NCBI GenBank assembly: GCA_946540735.1
Contig: CAMNIN010000011.1
Coordinates: 1 to 64,000 of the forward strand
DNA length: 64,000 nt
Direction of reading: 5' to 3'
Origin: an uncultured Prevotellaceae bacterium
Lineage (GTDB): Bacteria > Bacteroidota > Bacteroidia > Bacteroidales > Bacteroidaceae
The notes under the pieces are model-generated. The model ran no database searches. It was not told the DNA's origin and worked only from the letters and a program-made list of their open reading frames with translations. Positions 14,366 through 23,616 of the stretch are shown here, piece after piece (the first letter of the stretch is position 1; each line of letters opens with the position of its first letter). A program made the translations under genes and the position numbers.

Positions 14366-16912
14366 ATGAAAAAGAGAGCCCTCATATCAATGCTGTTTGC
14401 CCTGAGTCTCATCCAAGGCATCCAAGCGCAACAGGCCGTCGTGAACATTGACACACAAAAGCCCCATCAGACCATTACCGGATTCGGTGGTTTTGTCTGC
14501 AGTCCGCAGTTTACCTACAACCACATGAGCACCAGCGACATCAAAAAGGTCTGGGGGCCGACGAGCACCGTGGGATGCAACATCATGCGCCTCTACATCC
14601 CCATCGGCCGCAATAGTTGGAGCCAGTCGCTGGCCACAGCCAAGCAAGCCAAGCAGATGGGGCTCATCGTCTTCGCATCACCCTGGGGACAACCTGCAGA
14701 ATGGAAGACCAACGGGACCAGCAACGCCAAGAACAGCGACGGCACATTGGGCTATCTGAAGCGCGAGAACTGGCCCGACTACGCACAGTATCTTGAGGAC
14801 TACGTGCAATATCTGCGCAACAACGGCGTCGAGCTCGATGCCATCTCCATCCAGAACGAGCCCGACTGGCCCGCCACCTATGCGGGTTGCCTCTGGTCAG
14901 CCCAGGACATCGCGGAATTCGTGAAGACCTATGGCCCGAGCATCAGCTGCAAGGTGATGGCACCCGAGACCCTCGCCGTGAGCGACAGCTACGCCAATGC
15001 CCTCAATAACGACGACGTACTGACCGGCTTCGACATCTACGGCGGGCACCAGTATGGGGGCATCCAGAGTGCCTACAAGAAACTGGCCGAGAAGGGCAAG
15101 GAGTTGTGGATGACCGAGTATCTCATCAACTGGAACGAGATTGAGAACAACACCCGCAATTTTGATTTCAACAAAGATTTCTTTGACTTCTTCCGTGCCA
15201 TCAACACCTGCATGCTCGGCGATTTCAACGCCTGGGTGCACTACGCTGCCAAGCGCTACTATGCGATGCTGGGCGACGGCCAGCGCGGCACCACCAACAG
15301 CACCGTCACCAAACGCGGTTATGTGATGGCCCACTTCGCACGTTTCGTCACAGGCATGACACGGGTGGAAACAGCATGGAACGACGAAGAGCAAGTGCCC
15401 TTCGAGGGCTCAGCCTACCTCTCGCAGTCGGGCGACACCGTGGTGGCTGTCATCGCCAACCCCTCTGACCATGAGCGTGAACTGAGGCTTAGTCTGCCCT
15501 TCTACACAGAAAACGGCAGTCTCTATGTCACGACAAAGACAAGCAATCTCACCGATGCGGGTCTTCAGATAGAGGCGGAGACCTGCCGTCCTGAGGTCAA
15601 CATTCCCGCCATGAGCGTCGCCACGGCTCTTTTCGTGCGCAGCAGAGACCGCCAGCCCTCGCAGATGACCGGAACCACAGTGCACTTCGACCTGTTGGAT
15701 GACCAGATACAAACCAAGTCGGCCTTCGGCACCAACTACAAGCTCTCGGGCAAGACGAAGAAGTTTGACCATTCCAACCCACTGATCTCCACACGCACCA
15801 ACAGTGCCAACGGCTATGTAGAACTGACCGACCGTTTCAGCCGTCTGGTGATGCATGTCAACAAGGTGACCTCTACCCTCAACTACACTTCTGCCCTCAC
15901 CACACTCTATTATGTGAACGACAAAGGCGAGGTGTCCAGCCACGACTATGGAGAGCTCGACCTCTCGAAGAAAGAGAATTTCAACTTGGTGCTCGACCTC
16001 TCGCCGCACACCCTACCTGACGGATGCCGCGGACTGATATCACTGACTAATAACAACTGGTCGTCGACACTGACCATCAATTTCGGAGACGTCTATCTCA
16101 CTCAAGGAGATACCCGCTATGCAGCCCGTCTCAGCGGTGCCTATGGTGCTGATGACAACTATCTGCTCGACTACACCACCGATGCCGCCTGCACCAGCAT
16201 CGACCTCAGTCAGGTGACAGCCATGCCGGCGGTACTACCTTGGCTGGAAGGCACCAATCGAGTGGCCTTCCTGTCAGCGGAAGCCAATACAGCAAGTGTG
16301 AACACCATTGTCGCAACGACATGTGAGCAACTGAGTCTGACTGATGGCGGAGGGCATTTCCGCCCTGCCAAAGGATTTACAACGACCGTCGCCACACTGA
16401 CCTGCGACATAGACGGAGCCCGACTACTGATGCTGCCCTTCTCAGCCCCCGTCCCCGCCAATGCGAAGGCATACCTGCTCGCAGAAGACCTGACACTGCA
16501 AGAGACCGCCAGCATCACCGCTCATCAGCCCGTCATCGTGGCAGGCCAAGGCACCGTCACCTTCACGGGCAATGGCGACGTGGCCTACGCCACATCCCCC
16601 TTGAATGCCATGGTGCGAGGCTCCTACGTGGCTATACCGCTCTACGCAGGAGACTACGTACTCCAAAAACAAGGAGAAGAATGGGGACTGTCGCGATTGA
16701 CTGGCGATGCCACACTGTCGCCCTTCGACGCATACGCCCGGCTTGACAATGCCGCGGACTTCGTACCCCTCGCCATACCGACATCGGGCATCACGGAAAT
16801 GAAGCAAGTCCAACCGAGAGAGCATCCCACCTACAACATGATGGGACAGCGCGTCGGTGACAACCACCGTGGCATCGTGGTGCGCGACGGAAAGAAATAC
16901 ATCAAATTATAA
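14366..16912 (+). CDS. Secreted glycoside hydrolase family 30 (xylanase/glucosylceramidase type)
   Basis: An 848-residue exoenzyme. Signal peptide MKKRALISMLFALSLIQGIQ then AQ. The catalytic barrel covers about residues 25-440: ITGFGGF at the start, the acid/base Glu in ISIQNEPDW (about 163) and the nucleophile Glu in WMTEYLINW (about 250). These fit GH30, nearest to bacterial xylan-acting members by the feel of the sequence. Further beta-rich domains follow, then the tail YNMMGQRVGDNHRGIVVRDG, probably a type IX sorting tag. The start is fixed by the promoter and by the signal peptide. The gene overlaps the end of the convergent AlkD-like gene by 6 bp. Subfamily and substrate are not certain. 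Confidence 0.88.
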   Translation: MKKRALISMLFALSLIQGIQAQQAVVNIDTQKPHQTITGFGGFVCSPQFTYNHMSTSDIKKVWGPTSTVGCNIMRLYIPIGRNSWSQSLATAKQAKQMGLIVFASPWGQPAEWKTNGTSNAKNSDGTLGYLKRENWPDYAQYLEDYVQYLRNNGVELDAISIQNEPDWPATYAGCLWSAQDIAEFVKTYGPSISCKVMAPETLAVSDSYANALNNDDVLTGFDIYGGHQYGGIQSAYKKLAEKGKELWMTEYLINWNEIENNTRNFDFNKDFFDFFRAINTCMLGDFNAWVHYAAKRYYAMLGDGQRGTTNSTVTKRGYVMAHFARFVTGMTRVETAWNDEEQVPFEGSAYLSQSGDTVVAVIANPSDHERELRLSLPFYTENGSLYVTTKTSNLTDAGLQIEAETCRPEVNIPAMSVATALFVRSRDRQPSQMTGTTVHFDLLDDQIQTKSAFGTNYKLSGKTKKFDHSNPLISTRTNSANGYVELTDRFSRLVMHVNKVTSTLNYTSALTTLYYVNDKGEVSSHDYGELDLSKKENFNLVLDLSPHTLPDGCRGLISLTNNNWSSTLTINFGDVYLTQGDTRYAARLSGAYGADDNYLLDYTTDAACTSIDLSQVTAMPAVLPWLEGTNRVAFLSAEANTASVNTIVATTCEQLSLTDGGGHFRPAKGFTTTVATLTCDIDGARLLMLPFSAPVPANAKAYLLAEDLTLQETASITAHQPVIVAGQGTVTFTGNGDVAYATSPLNAMVRGSYVAIPLYAGDYVLQKQGEEWGLSRLTGDATLSPFDAYARLDNAADFVPLAIPTSGITEMKQVQPREHPTYNMMGQRVGDNHRGIVVRDGKKYIKL

Positions 16913-17542
16913 GAGGGTATCCAGTCCTGCGGATTTGAGAGCCGAATTGACGATACGCTCGTAGTCGTCGCCCAAATCGGCGAGACGCATCAGACAAGTA
17001 TAGGCGGCATGCTTCACCGGGATGGAGTCATCGGAAAGCGCCGTCTGTGCCTGGTCGATGATCTCACAGATGCCCCTCTCGTCGGGTGCTTCACCACGCA
17101 TCATGCAGCGTGAGAGCACATGGAAGCCACAGATCTGCCGCATGGGGAAAGGCGAGGCTATCCATTCGAAAGCCAAGACAGGAGCGAAGTCGAGATATTG
17201 CAAGAGGTTGAAAGCCAGTCTTTCGGCCAGTTCCTGAGTATCCACCTGCTCTACCCAGAGATCGGTCAGTTCGGGTGTCATCCGCTCTGGAGGCATGATG
17301 ATTGTCGCCAGGATGCGGCATTCACGGATATGCTCTTTCCACAGTTCGACGGCCAGTGAGTAATCCTTTCCATATTCCTCAGCCATTTTCTGCAAGTCGG
17401 TGAAAGCCACGCCCCAGTTGAGGTGATAGTCGAGTCCACGCTCTCGCATCGAGCGAGAAGCCTCCCCGTTCATCAACAACCTGAACGACCGTTTGATCTC
17501 TTTCAGTTTCTCCTGCGTATCCATATTGGTGTTTTCGTTCAT
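16907..17542 (-). CDS. AlkD-like HEAT-repeat protein (DNA alkylation repair family)
   Basis: A 211-residue, all-helical protein resembling the HEAT-repeat DNA alkylation repair family: LKEIKRSFRLLMNGEASRSM and LDYHLNWGVAFTDLQKMAEE near the N-terminus, then ILATIIMPPERMTPELTDLW. True AlkD proteins cradle alkylated DNA and excise N3/N7-alkyl bases; many relatives of this shorter Bacteroidota type have unknown activity. It begins 20 bp after the M49 peptidase gene on the same strand, so it is probably its downstream operon partner. Its end overlaps the GH30 gene by 6 bp. Confidence 0.7.
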   Translation of the reverse strand: MNENTNMDTQEKLKEIKRSFRLLMNGEASRSMRERGLDYHLNWGVAFTDLQKMAEEYGKDYSLAVELWKEHIRECRILATIIMPPERMTPELTDLWVEQVDTQELAERLAFNLLQYLDFAPVLAFEWIASPFPMRQICGFHVLSRCMMRGEAPDERGICEIIDQAQTALSDDSIPVKHAAYTCLMRLADLGDDYERIVNSALKSAGLDTLL

Positions 17543-17562
17543 GAAAAAAGGTTTTCCGCCGT

Positions 17563-19515
17563 TCAGACCAGGGCGGCATAATCACGTGAGTACCTCATCA
17601 TCTGCTCCTCGTAGGACTCTGAGTAGTTGACGGCGACATCCGTCACGTCGCCATCAGGAGAGACGACAAGAGACAGTCTGGGATTGAGGAAACCTTTGTA
17701 TGGAGCAAGGTCGAGGCGGGCATAACGCTCGAGGATCTCCTGATGCAGATCAGCCGGAACCTGCACGGCATACATCTCCACCAGACGGCGTGCCTCTTCG
17801 AAGTCACCCTCGCTCTTGATGCGCTGGATCTCGGCCAGCAACGTGCCGAATGCCCGGCGCAAAGCGGGATAATCGAAGATCTGCAAGAAGGTCTTGCCAT
17901 CACGCTTGACCAACCGCATCACATCGCCGCAGTGGTCATAAGTCCACCGCGCGATAAGCGCACGGTTGCGCATGTGCGCTTCTTCGATGAGATGTCCGGG
18001 ACGGATGCGTGTGAGCTGCGTCATCATGCCATTCATCAGATAGGTGTAATACTGGGCCTTGTAAGCCTCGCCATCAGGAAGGAGTCCGAGTTCCACCAAT
18101 TTGGGATCAGCCATATAATAGAGTCCGAAGAGGTCGGCCCTCGCCTCCTCTATCGTGTTGCCGTAAGCCTTCAGCGCATCGGGATCAGTGCCGGGCAGCA
18201 GCTGTCCGCTGCCATGACCGAGGCACTCGTGCAGGTCGGTATGCAAGTCGTCGCACACGTCACCATACCGATCGATCATGCGTATAGTCTCCTCGTCGAC
18301 GACGAACTCCTCTCTGAAGCCATTGCCTTTGGCAGCCCTGTTGTAGGCCTCGGTCAAGTTACCGATCGTTACGCTCTTGCTGCCATATTCCGCCCTGATC
18401 CAATCGGCGTTGGGCAGATTGATACCGATGGCCGTGGAAGGATATTCCTCGCCGCCCAGCATGGCGGCGCAGATGACATTCGCCGTCACACCCTTGACCA
18501 CCTTCTTTCGGAACCTCGGGTCGACCGGGGAATGGTCCTCGAACCACTGGGCATTGTCGCTGATGGTGCGTGTGCGCTTGGTAGCCTCTTTGTCCTTGTA
18601 CTCGACAAGGCCCTCCCAGGTGGCTTTCAGTCCCAGCGGGTCACCATAGACCTCGATGAAGCCGTTGATGAAATCCACGTCGCCTTCATGACAACTCACC
18701 CACCGGATAGAATAGCGGTCGAAATCGCGCAGGTCGCCAGTCTGATAATAATTCACCAGCAGGCGGATCACCTCACGCTGCTGGTCATTCTCAGCCACTT
18801 CGGCAGCTTTCCCAAGCCAGTAGACGATATGGGAAATCGCCTCAGCGTACATACCGTCGGCCTTCCAGACTTTCTCGACCAACCGTCCATTCTCCTTCAC
18901 CAATTTGCTGTTAAGTCCCCATGACGGTTGCCGAGAATCATCGTTTGACTTCTTGGCGGCATAAAAAGCCTCCACCTCGGCCTGAGTCACTCCCTCGTAG
19001 AAATTGCATGCCGAGGTAAGCACCAGGTCCACGCCGTCAGCTTTATTGACCCTCTTCGGCAGGACATCAGGATCAAACATCACAGGTATGAGTACATCGA
19101 GCAACTGCTGAGGAGTCTGACCCTTAACGAGCGGCAGCAGACCAGGATCGATGCGCTGCACCATGTCGCGGAGGAACTGCTCGGAGAATCCGGGAATGAA
19201 TTTCTCGCCACCATAATGATGATGGATGCCATTGGAGAACCACAGCCGCTTCAGATACACCTCCAGGGCGCGGCTGTCGTCGGTGGGCTCCATTCCTTTT
19301 AAAAACGAATATACAACCTCCGTCAGTTTTCTGATACGGAGATTGTACATTCCATTTTGGTCGAATGTGATGTCACGTCCCCAAAGCGTGGCCTCGGCCA
19401 GATAATAGATATAAAGTTTTTGTCGAAACTCAAGGTGCCCGAAATCATTTAACTGATATCTGAGTATCTGAATGTCGGCGAAACGCTCTCCAGCGTAACA
19501 AAAATTCCCAGTCAT
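17563..19515 (-). CDS. Dipeptidyl-peptidase III family zinc peptidase (M49)
   Basis: A 650-residue metallopeptidase. HECLGHGSGQ (about residues 430-439) is the M49 zinc motif in the form with a Cys known from the Bacteroides enzyme, and EEARAD follows with the third zinc ligand about 28 residues later. Known relatives remove dipeptides from the N-terminus of oligopeptides. No signal peptide is visible from this start, so it probably acts in the cytoplasm. It starts 1 base after the stop of an AraC-type regulator gene, hence the same transcript. Family is sure; substrates are not shown by the sequence. Confidence 0.92.
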   Translation of the reverse strand: MTGNFCYAGERFADIQILRYQLNDFGHLEFRQKLYIYYLAEATLWGRDITFDQNGMYNLRIRKLTEVVYSFLKGMEPTDDSRALEVYLKRLWFSNGIHHHYGGEKFIPGFSEQFLRDMVQRIDPGLLPLVKGQTPQQLLDVLIPVMFDPDVLPKRVNKADGVDLVLTSACNFYEGVTQAEVEAFYAAKKSNDDSRQPSWGLNSKLVKENGRLVEKVWKADGMYAEAISHIVYWLGKAAEVAENDQQREVIRLLVNYYQTGDLRDFDRYSIRWVSCHEGDVDFINGFIEVYGDPLGLKATWEGLVEYKDKEATKRTRTISDNAQWFEDHSPVDPRFRKKVVKGVTANVICAAMLGGEEYPSTAIGINLPNADWIRAEYGSKSVTIGNLTEAYNRAAKGNGFREEFVVDEETIRMIDRYGDVCDDLHTDLHECLGHGSGQLLPGTDPDALKAYGNTIEEARADLFGLYYMADPKLVELGLLPDGEAYKAQYYTYLMNGMMTQLTRIRPGHLIEEAHMRNRALIARWTYDHCGDVMRLVKRDGKTFLQIFDYPALRRAFGTLLAEIQRIKSEGDFEEARRLVEMYAVQVPADLHQEILERYARLDLAPYKGFLNPRLSLVVSPDGDVTDVAVNYSESYEEQMMRYSRDYAALV

Positions 19516-19516
19516 T

Positions 19517-19999
19517 TCATTCTGCGATTTTAGAAGCCCCTTTGAGCCGTCGGGATTCCTTTTTCGCTTCTCTCATGGAAGGATGCTGGGCGAGATGCTT
19601 GATTTTGTAATCACGCGGTGTCAGCCCGTTGATCTTGTAGAAGGAAGCATAGAAAGACTGTCTGTTGGAGAAGCCCACCATATTGCTGATATCCTCCATG
19701 TTCAAATGCTGATAGCGCTTGTCGACCAGAATCGCCATAGCTTCCTCAATCCTGAATTTATTGACGAAAGATGTGTAATTCATGTGGAATCTCACATTGA
19801 CCACAGCTGAGATGTAACGGGTATTGGTGCCCAGGTCCTCAGCAAGTTTCTTAGCAGAGTAGTCCTTATCCTTATACTTTTTCTGTATGAGGATAATCTC
19901 AAGGATCCGTTCCCTCAGTTCATCCATGAGCCGGGGACTCACAAGGCTGCGGTAAGCCGCCTCCTTTTCTTTTTTCTCAATGATGTTATACTTTGCCAT
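19517..19999 (-). CDS. Small AraC-type HTH regulator
   Basis: A 160-residue regulator. The start at 19999 (MAKYNIIEKKEK) is chosen because the promoter's -7 box (20044-20052) overlaps the longer start. Residues about 25-140 hold the AraC double helix-turn-helix: YSAKKLAEDLGTNTRYISAV and MEDISNMVGFSNRQSFYASF, then LTPRDYK. There is no ligand-binding or membrane domain. It is the first gene of an operon with the M49 peptidase and the AlkD-like gene and is divergent from recQ. It probably controls its own operon (inference). Confidence 0.85.
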   Translation of the reverse strand: MAKYNIIEKKEKEAAYRSLVSPRLMDELRERILEIILIQKKYKDKDYSAKKLAEDLGTNTRYISAVVNVRFHMNYTSFVNKFRIEEAMAILVDKRYQHLNMEDISNMVGFSNRQSFYASFYKINGLTPRDYKIKHLAQHPSMREAKKESRRLKGASKIAE

Positions 20000-20043
20000 A
20001 TCTAAAAAAATGAAGAAATTGGGTAAAAAGCTATACAGTTTTT

Positions 20044-20076
20044 GCAAATATAATAGTTTCTTTACAATTTTCCAAA
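20044..20076 (-). promoter_or_regulatory. Promoter of the AraC-M49 operon
   Basis: On the minus strand, TTTG (20073-20076), 20 bp spacing, and TATATTTGC (20044-20052). Both boxes and the spacing fit the Bacteroidota consensus. Confidence 0.75.
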
Positions 20077-20104
20077 TTTTTTTTCATTTTTTGTGAAAAA
20101 AAAG

Positions 20105-20113
20105 TATTTTTGC
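20105..20113 (+). promoter_or_regulatory. -7 box upstream of recQ
   Basis: TATTTTTGC matches TAnnTTTGC and ends 40 bp before ATG 20154. No correctly spaced -33 element is seen in this T-rich stretch. Confidence 0.55.
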
Positions 20114-20153
20114 ATGCACATACACCTCACCATCATAGTTCTTTGGTAACCCC

Positions 20154-22001
20154 ATGGACATACTGCAAACACTTAGACTACACTTTGGCTATCATGCTTT
20201 TAGGCCCCATCAGCGTGAAATCATTCAGGACATCATGTCGGGCAAGGATTGCCTTGTACTCATGCCCACTGGCGGCGGCAAGAGTCTCTGCTATCAGGTT
20301 CCCGCCATCGCCATGTCGGGCACAGCTGTCGTCATATCCCCCTTGATCAGTCTGATGAAAGACCAGGTGCAGATACTGCAGTCGAACGGCATCGCAGCGG
20401 AAGCCCTCAACAGTGCGACGCCCAAGGTGTATCAAGACATCACCTACCGGCGGTGCATGAACGGCGAGATCAAACTGCTCTACATCTCGCCGGAGCGGTT
20501 GATGACAGAGCTTGACTTCCTGATGAAGCACGCCAAGATCTCGCTGTTCGCTATCGACGAAGCCCATTGTATCAGCCATTGGGGGCATGACTTCCGTCCC
20601 GAGTACTCACAGCTCGGCCTGCTCCATCAGCGCTTCCCCGACATTCCCATCGTGGCCCTCACCGCCACCGCCGACAAAGTGACCCGCCAGGACATCATCC
20701 AGCAACTGGGCCTGCGCGTCGACGAGAATCGAGGAGTCTATATCAGTTCGTTCGACCGCCCCAACCTGAGCTTGCGTGTGATGCACGGATACAGCAAGCC
20801 CAATAAAGACGCTTTCATCATCAACTATGTGAGGCAACACGCCGAGGAGCCAGGCATCATCTACTGCCTCAGCCGCAAGTCGACCGAGGAACTCGCCGGC
20901 AAGCTCAAGCGGCAAGGTTTCGCCGTCGCCCCTTATCATGCCGGAATGACCACCCCTGCCCGCGACCGCGTGCAGGAAGCCTTCCGCACCGACCAGATCC
21001 AGGTCGTATGCGCCACTATCGCCTTCGGCATGGGCATCGACAAGAGCAACATCCGCTGGATCATCCACTACAACATGCCCAAGAGCATGGAAGGCTTCTA
21101 TCAGGAGATCGGCCGTGCGGGGCGTGACGGCATGCCCGCCGACACCATTCTTTTCTACTCGCTCCAAGACATCGTGCAACTCTCACAGTTCATACAGGAC
21201 AGTCCGGACGAGGAACAACGGAAGACCAACAACGAGAAACTCCGTCGCATGCGCCAGTATGCCGAGGCGCAGATCTGTCGCCGCCGCATCCTGCTCAACT
21301 ACTTCAACGAGCTGTATGACAAAGACTGCCACAACTGTGACGTATGCCACAACCCGCCCAAGACCTTCGACGGCACCATCGCCGCCCAGAAAGCCCTCAG
21401 CGCAGCCGCCCGCACGTTTGAGAGCCGTGGTGCCGGCACGCTGATCGACATCCTGCTGGGAAGAAGCAGCGACACCATACGCCGCAATGGCTACGACCAT
21501 CTGCCTACCTTCGGTAAGGGAAAGGAGTATGACGAGCGCCGCTGGCGTGACTACTTCCTCCAACTGCTCCAGATGGGCTATATCGAAATCGACTACGCCC
21601 ATTATAACGCCGTGAAGATCACCCCTTATGGCTGGGAGGTACTGCGTGGCGTGCGGCAGGTGCAACTGGTGGAGAACGCTACGGAACAGTCAGTTTCGCC
21701 GAAGCGAGGCGTGCGTCAACTGCGGCTCACCATCCCCGTGGTGCACTCGCGAGGTACTGTCGACCCACAGCTCTTCGAGATACTCAAGCAGCAGCGAAAG
21801 AAGCTCGCCTCGGAGATGGGAGTTCCCGCTTTCGTGGTGATGAACGACAAAGTGCTCACCGCCCTGGCCACCCTGAAACCTCAGACATTGGACGCCTTCG
21901 GCGACGTGCCCGGTATCGGAGAATACAAGAAGAACCGCTATGGTGAGGTTTTTGTCGAATTGATCCGCCAATATGCAAGAAACCAACAAAAAAACGCATA
22001 A
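20154..22001 (+). CDS. recQ: ATP-dependent DNA helicase RecQ
   Basis: A 615-residue 3'-5' DNA helicase for recombination and fork repair. MPTGGGKSLCYQ (about 37-48) is Walker A, FAIDEAHCISHWGHDFRPEY (about 133-152) the DEAH box and aromatic loop, and QEIGRAGRDG motif VI. The zinc-binding cysteines are in CRRRILLNYF and CHNCDVC (about 375-397), followed by the winged-helix RQC region and a C-terminal HRDC domain (about 540-610). All core parts of RecQ are present and the length is normal. It is divergent from the AraC-type gene and lies 117 bp before purU, which has its own -7 box. Confidence 0.95.
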   Translation: MDILQTLRLHFGYHAFRPHQREIIQDIMSGKDCLVLMPTGGGKSLCYQVPAIAMSGTAVVISPLISLMKDQVQILQSNGIAAEALNSATPKVYQDITYRRCMNGEIKLLYISPERLMTELDFLMKHAKISLFAIDEAHCISHWGHDFRPEYSQLGLLHQRFPDIPIVALTATADKVTRQDIIQQLGLRVDENRGVYISSFDRPNLSLRVMHGYSKPNKDAFIINYVRQHAEEPGIIYCLSRKSTEELAGKLKRQGFAVAPYHAGMTTPARDRVQEAFRTDQIQVVCATIAFGMGIDKSNIRWIIHYNMPKSMEGFYQEIGRAGRDGMPADTILFYSLQDIVQLSQFIQDSPDEEQRKTNNEKLRRMRQYAEAQICRRRILLNYFNELYDKDCHNCDVCHNPPKTFDGTIAAQKALSAAARTFESRGAGTLIDILLGRSSDTIRRNGYDHLPTFGKGKEYDERRWRDYFLQLLQMGYIEIDYAHYNAVKITPYGWEVLRGVRQVQLVENATEQSVSPKRGVRQLRLTIPVVHSRGTVDPQLFEILKQQRKKLASEMGVPAFVVMNDKVLTALATLKPQTLDAFGDVPGIGEYKKNRYGEVFVELIRQYARNQQKNA

Positions 22002-22079
22002 TTCGAGCATAAAAGACCATTTTGAAGTGAAAAACTCATTTTTATGTTATTATTATGGTGAGAAGTGTGGGAAAAGTCG

Positions 22080-22088
22080 TACCTTTGC
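22080..22088 (+). promoter_or_regulatory. -7 box of the purU-his-lys operon
   Basis: TACCTTTGC fits TAnnTTTGC and lies 30 bp before ATG 22119. It excludes the longer reading frame starting at 22065. The -33 element is weak or absent. Confidence 0.6.
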
Positions 22089-22118
22089 CCTAAGAATTTG
22101 AGAAGAGAAGAAAAAAAG

Positions 22119-22982
22119 ATGAAACCCACAGCGATACTGCTCCTCCATTGTCCTGACCAGCAAGGTATCATCTCGGAAGTGACGAAATTCATCACCGACA
22201 ACAAAGGCAACATTGTTTACCTTGACCAATATGTTGACCGTCAGGACAGTATGTTCTTCATGCGGATAGAATGGGAACTTGACGAATTTTTGATACCTCG
22301 CGACAAGATCGAAGAATATATCTCGACGCTATATGCCCAGAGATACCAGATGACCTTCAGCCTGTACTTCAACGACGTGCGTCCGCGCATGGCCATCTTC
22401 GTGAGCAAGATGAGCCATTGCCTGTATGACCTGCTGGCCCGCTACAAAGCCGGGGAATGGGATGTCGACATCCCCTGCATCATCAGCAACCATGAGGGCC
22501 TGCGCTACATCGCCGACCAGTTCGGCATCCCCTATTACGTCTGGTCGATCAAGAAAGACCATTCCAACAAGGAAGAGGTGGAGGCTGCTGAGATGGAGTT
22601 GCTCCAGGAGAAAAAGGTGACATTCATCGTGCTCGCGCGGTATATGCAGATCATCTCAGAGCAGATGATCGACGCCTACCCCCACCACATCATCAACATC
22701 CACCACTCTTTCCTCCCGGCCTTCATCGGTGCGAAGCCCTATCACCAAGCTTGGGAGCGCGGCGTGAAGATCATCGGTGCCACCAGCCATTACGTGACCA
22801 CCGAACTGGATGCCGGCCCGATCATCGAGCAGGACGTGGTGCGCATCACCCACAAGGACACCCCCGAGAGTCTGGTGCTCAAAGGCCGCGACCTGGAGAA
22901 GATCGTGCTCTCGCGTGCTGTCACCAAGCACATCCAGCGCAAGATCCTCACCTACCACAACAAGACCATCATTTTCAGCTAA
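22119..22982 (+). CDS. purU: Formyltetrahydrofolate deformylase
   Basis: A 287-residue enzyme that releases formate from 10-formyl-tetrahydrofolate and so balances one-carbon pools for purine and other synthesis. Residues 1-80 are an ACT-type domain (LLHCPDQQGIISEVTKFITD). The rest is a formyltransferase fold with HHSFLPAFIGAKPYHQAW and then GATSHYVTTELDAGPII, which carry the catalytic His and Asp. The start MKPTAILLLH is set by the promoter position. It leads the cluster and ends 15 bp before hisH. Histidine synthesis yields AICAR, which links it to purine and folate metabolism; that may explain the neighbourhood. Confidence 0.93.
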   Translation: MKPTAILLLHCPDQQGIISEVTKFITDNKGNIVYLDQYVDRQDSMFFMRIEWELDEFLIPRDKIEEYISTLYAQRYQMTFSLYFNDVRPRMAIFVSKMSHCLYDLLARYKAGEWDVDIPCIISNHEGLRYIADQFGIPYYVWSIKKDHSNKEEVEAAEMELLQEKKVTFIVLARYMQIISEQMIDAYPHHIINIHHSFLPAFIGAKPYHQAWERGVKIIGATSHYVTTELDAGPIIEQDVVRITHKDTPESLVLKGRDLEKIVLSRAVTKHIQRKILTYHNKTIIFS

Positions 22983-22997
22983 AACGAGAGAGAGACG

Positions 22998-23612
22998 ATG
23001 GAAGTAGCCATAGTGAAATACAATGCAGGCAACATTTATTCCGTGGAGAACGCCCTACGGAGGATCGGTGTCACGCCCCGGCTGACCGACGACGCCGAGA
23101 CCTTGCGCCAAGCCGACTGCGTGCTCTTTCCCGGCCAGGGAGAAGCCCGTGGTGCGATGGATTACCTGCATCTCCATGGGCTCGACGACGTGATCCGTTC
23201 ACTGCGTCAGCCCGTCCTGGGCATCTGCATCGGACAGCAGTTGCTCTGCCAGCATTCTGAGGAAGGCGACACCGACTGCCTGGGCATCTTCGACGCACAG
23301 GTGAGGCGTTTCCAGCCCACCCGCCACGAGGACAAGATCCCTGCGATGGGGTGGAATGAGATCCGCCAATTGCAGTCGCCCCTGATGTCAGGTCTGCAAG
23401 AAGGCGACTTCGTCTACTTCGTCCACAGCTACTACGTGCCCCTTTGTCCTTACACCATCGCCACAGCCGACTACGTGCACCCCTACAGCGCCGCCATCCA
23501 CAAGGACAATTTCTACGCCACGCAGTTTCATCCCGAGAAGAGCGGCAGCGTGGGCGAGCGGATTCTCCGCAATTTCCTCGACATCGCCTCCGGGCATCAC
23601 CCCCAACGATAG
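22998..23612 (+). CDS. hisH: Imidazole glycerol phosphate synthase, glutaminase subunit
   Basis: A 204-residue class I glutamine amidotransferase that passes ammonia to HisF. The nucleophile Cys lies in GICIGQQLLC (about residue 77), and the His-Glu pair in ATQFHPEKSG (about 178-182). The start MEVAIVKYNAGNIYSV is typical of HisH. It is followed after 4 bp by hisA, in the usual order H-A-F-IE. Confidence 0.96.
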   Translation: MEVAIVKYNAGNIYSVENALRRIGVTPRLTDDAETLRQADCVLFPGQGEARGAMDYLHLHGLDDVIRSLRQPVLGICIGQQLLCQHSEEGDTDCLGIFDAQVRRFQPTRHEDKIPAMGWNEIRQLQSPLMSGLQEGDFVYFVHSYYVPLCPYTIATADYVHPYSAAIHKDNFYATQFHPEKSGSVGERILRNFLDIASGHHPQR

Positions 23613-23616
23613 CATC

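Noticed and set aside
13886..14369. Reading frames across the palindrome array
   Set aside because: They translate the repeat itself (SDYKS, GITNPDE) and have no promoter or family.
17743..18924. A 393-codon plus-strand frame opposite the M49 peptidase
   Set aside because: The minus-strand frame has full M49 motifs; long antisense frames are common in GC-rich genes.
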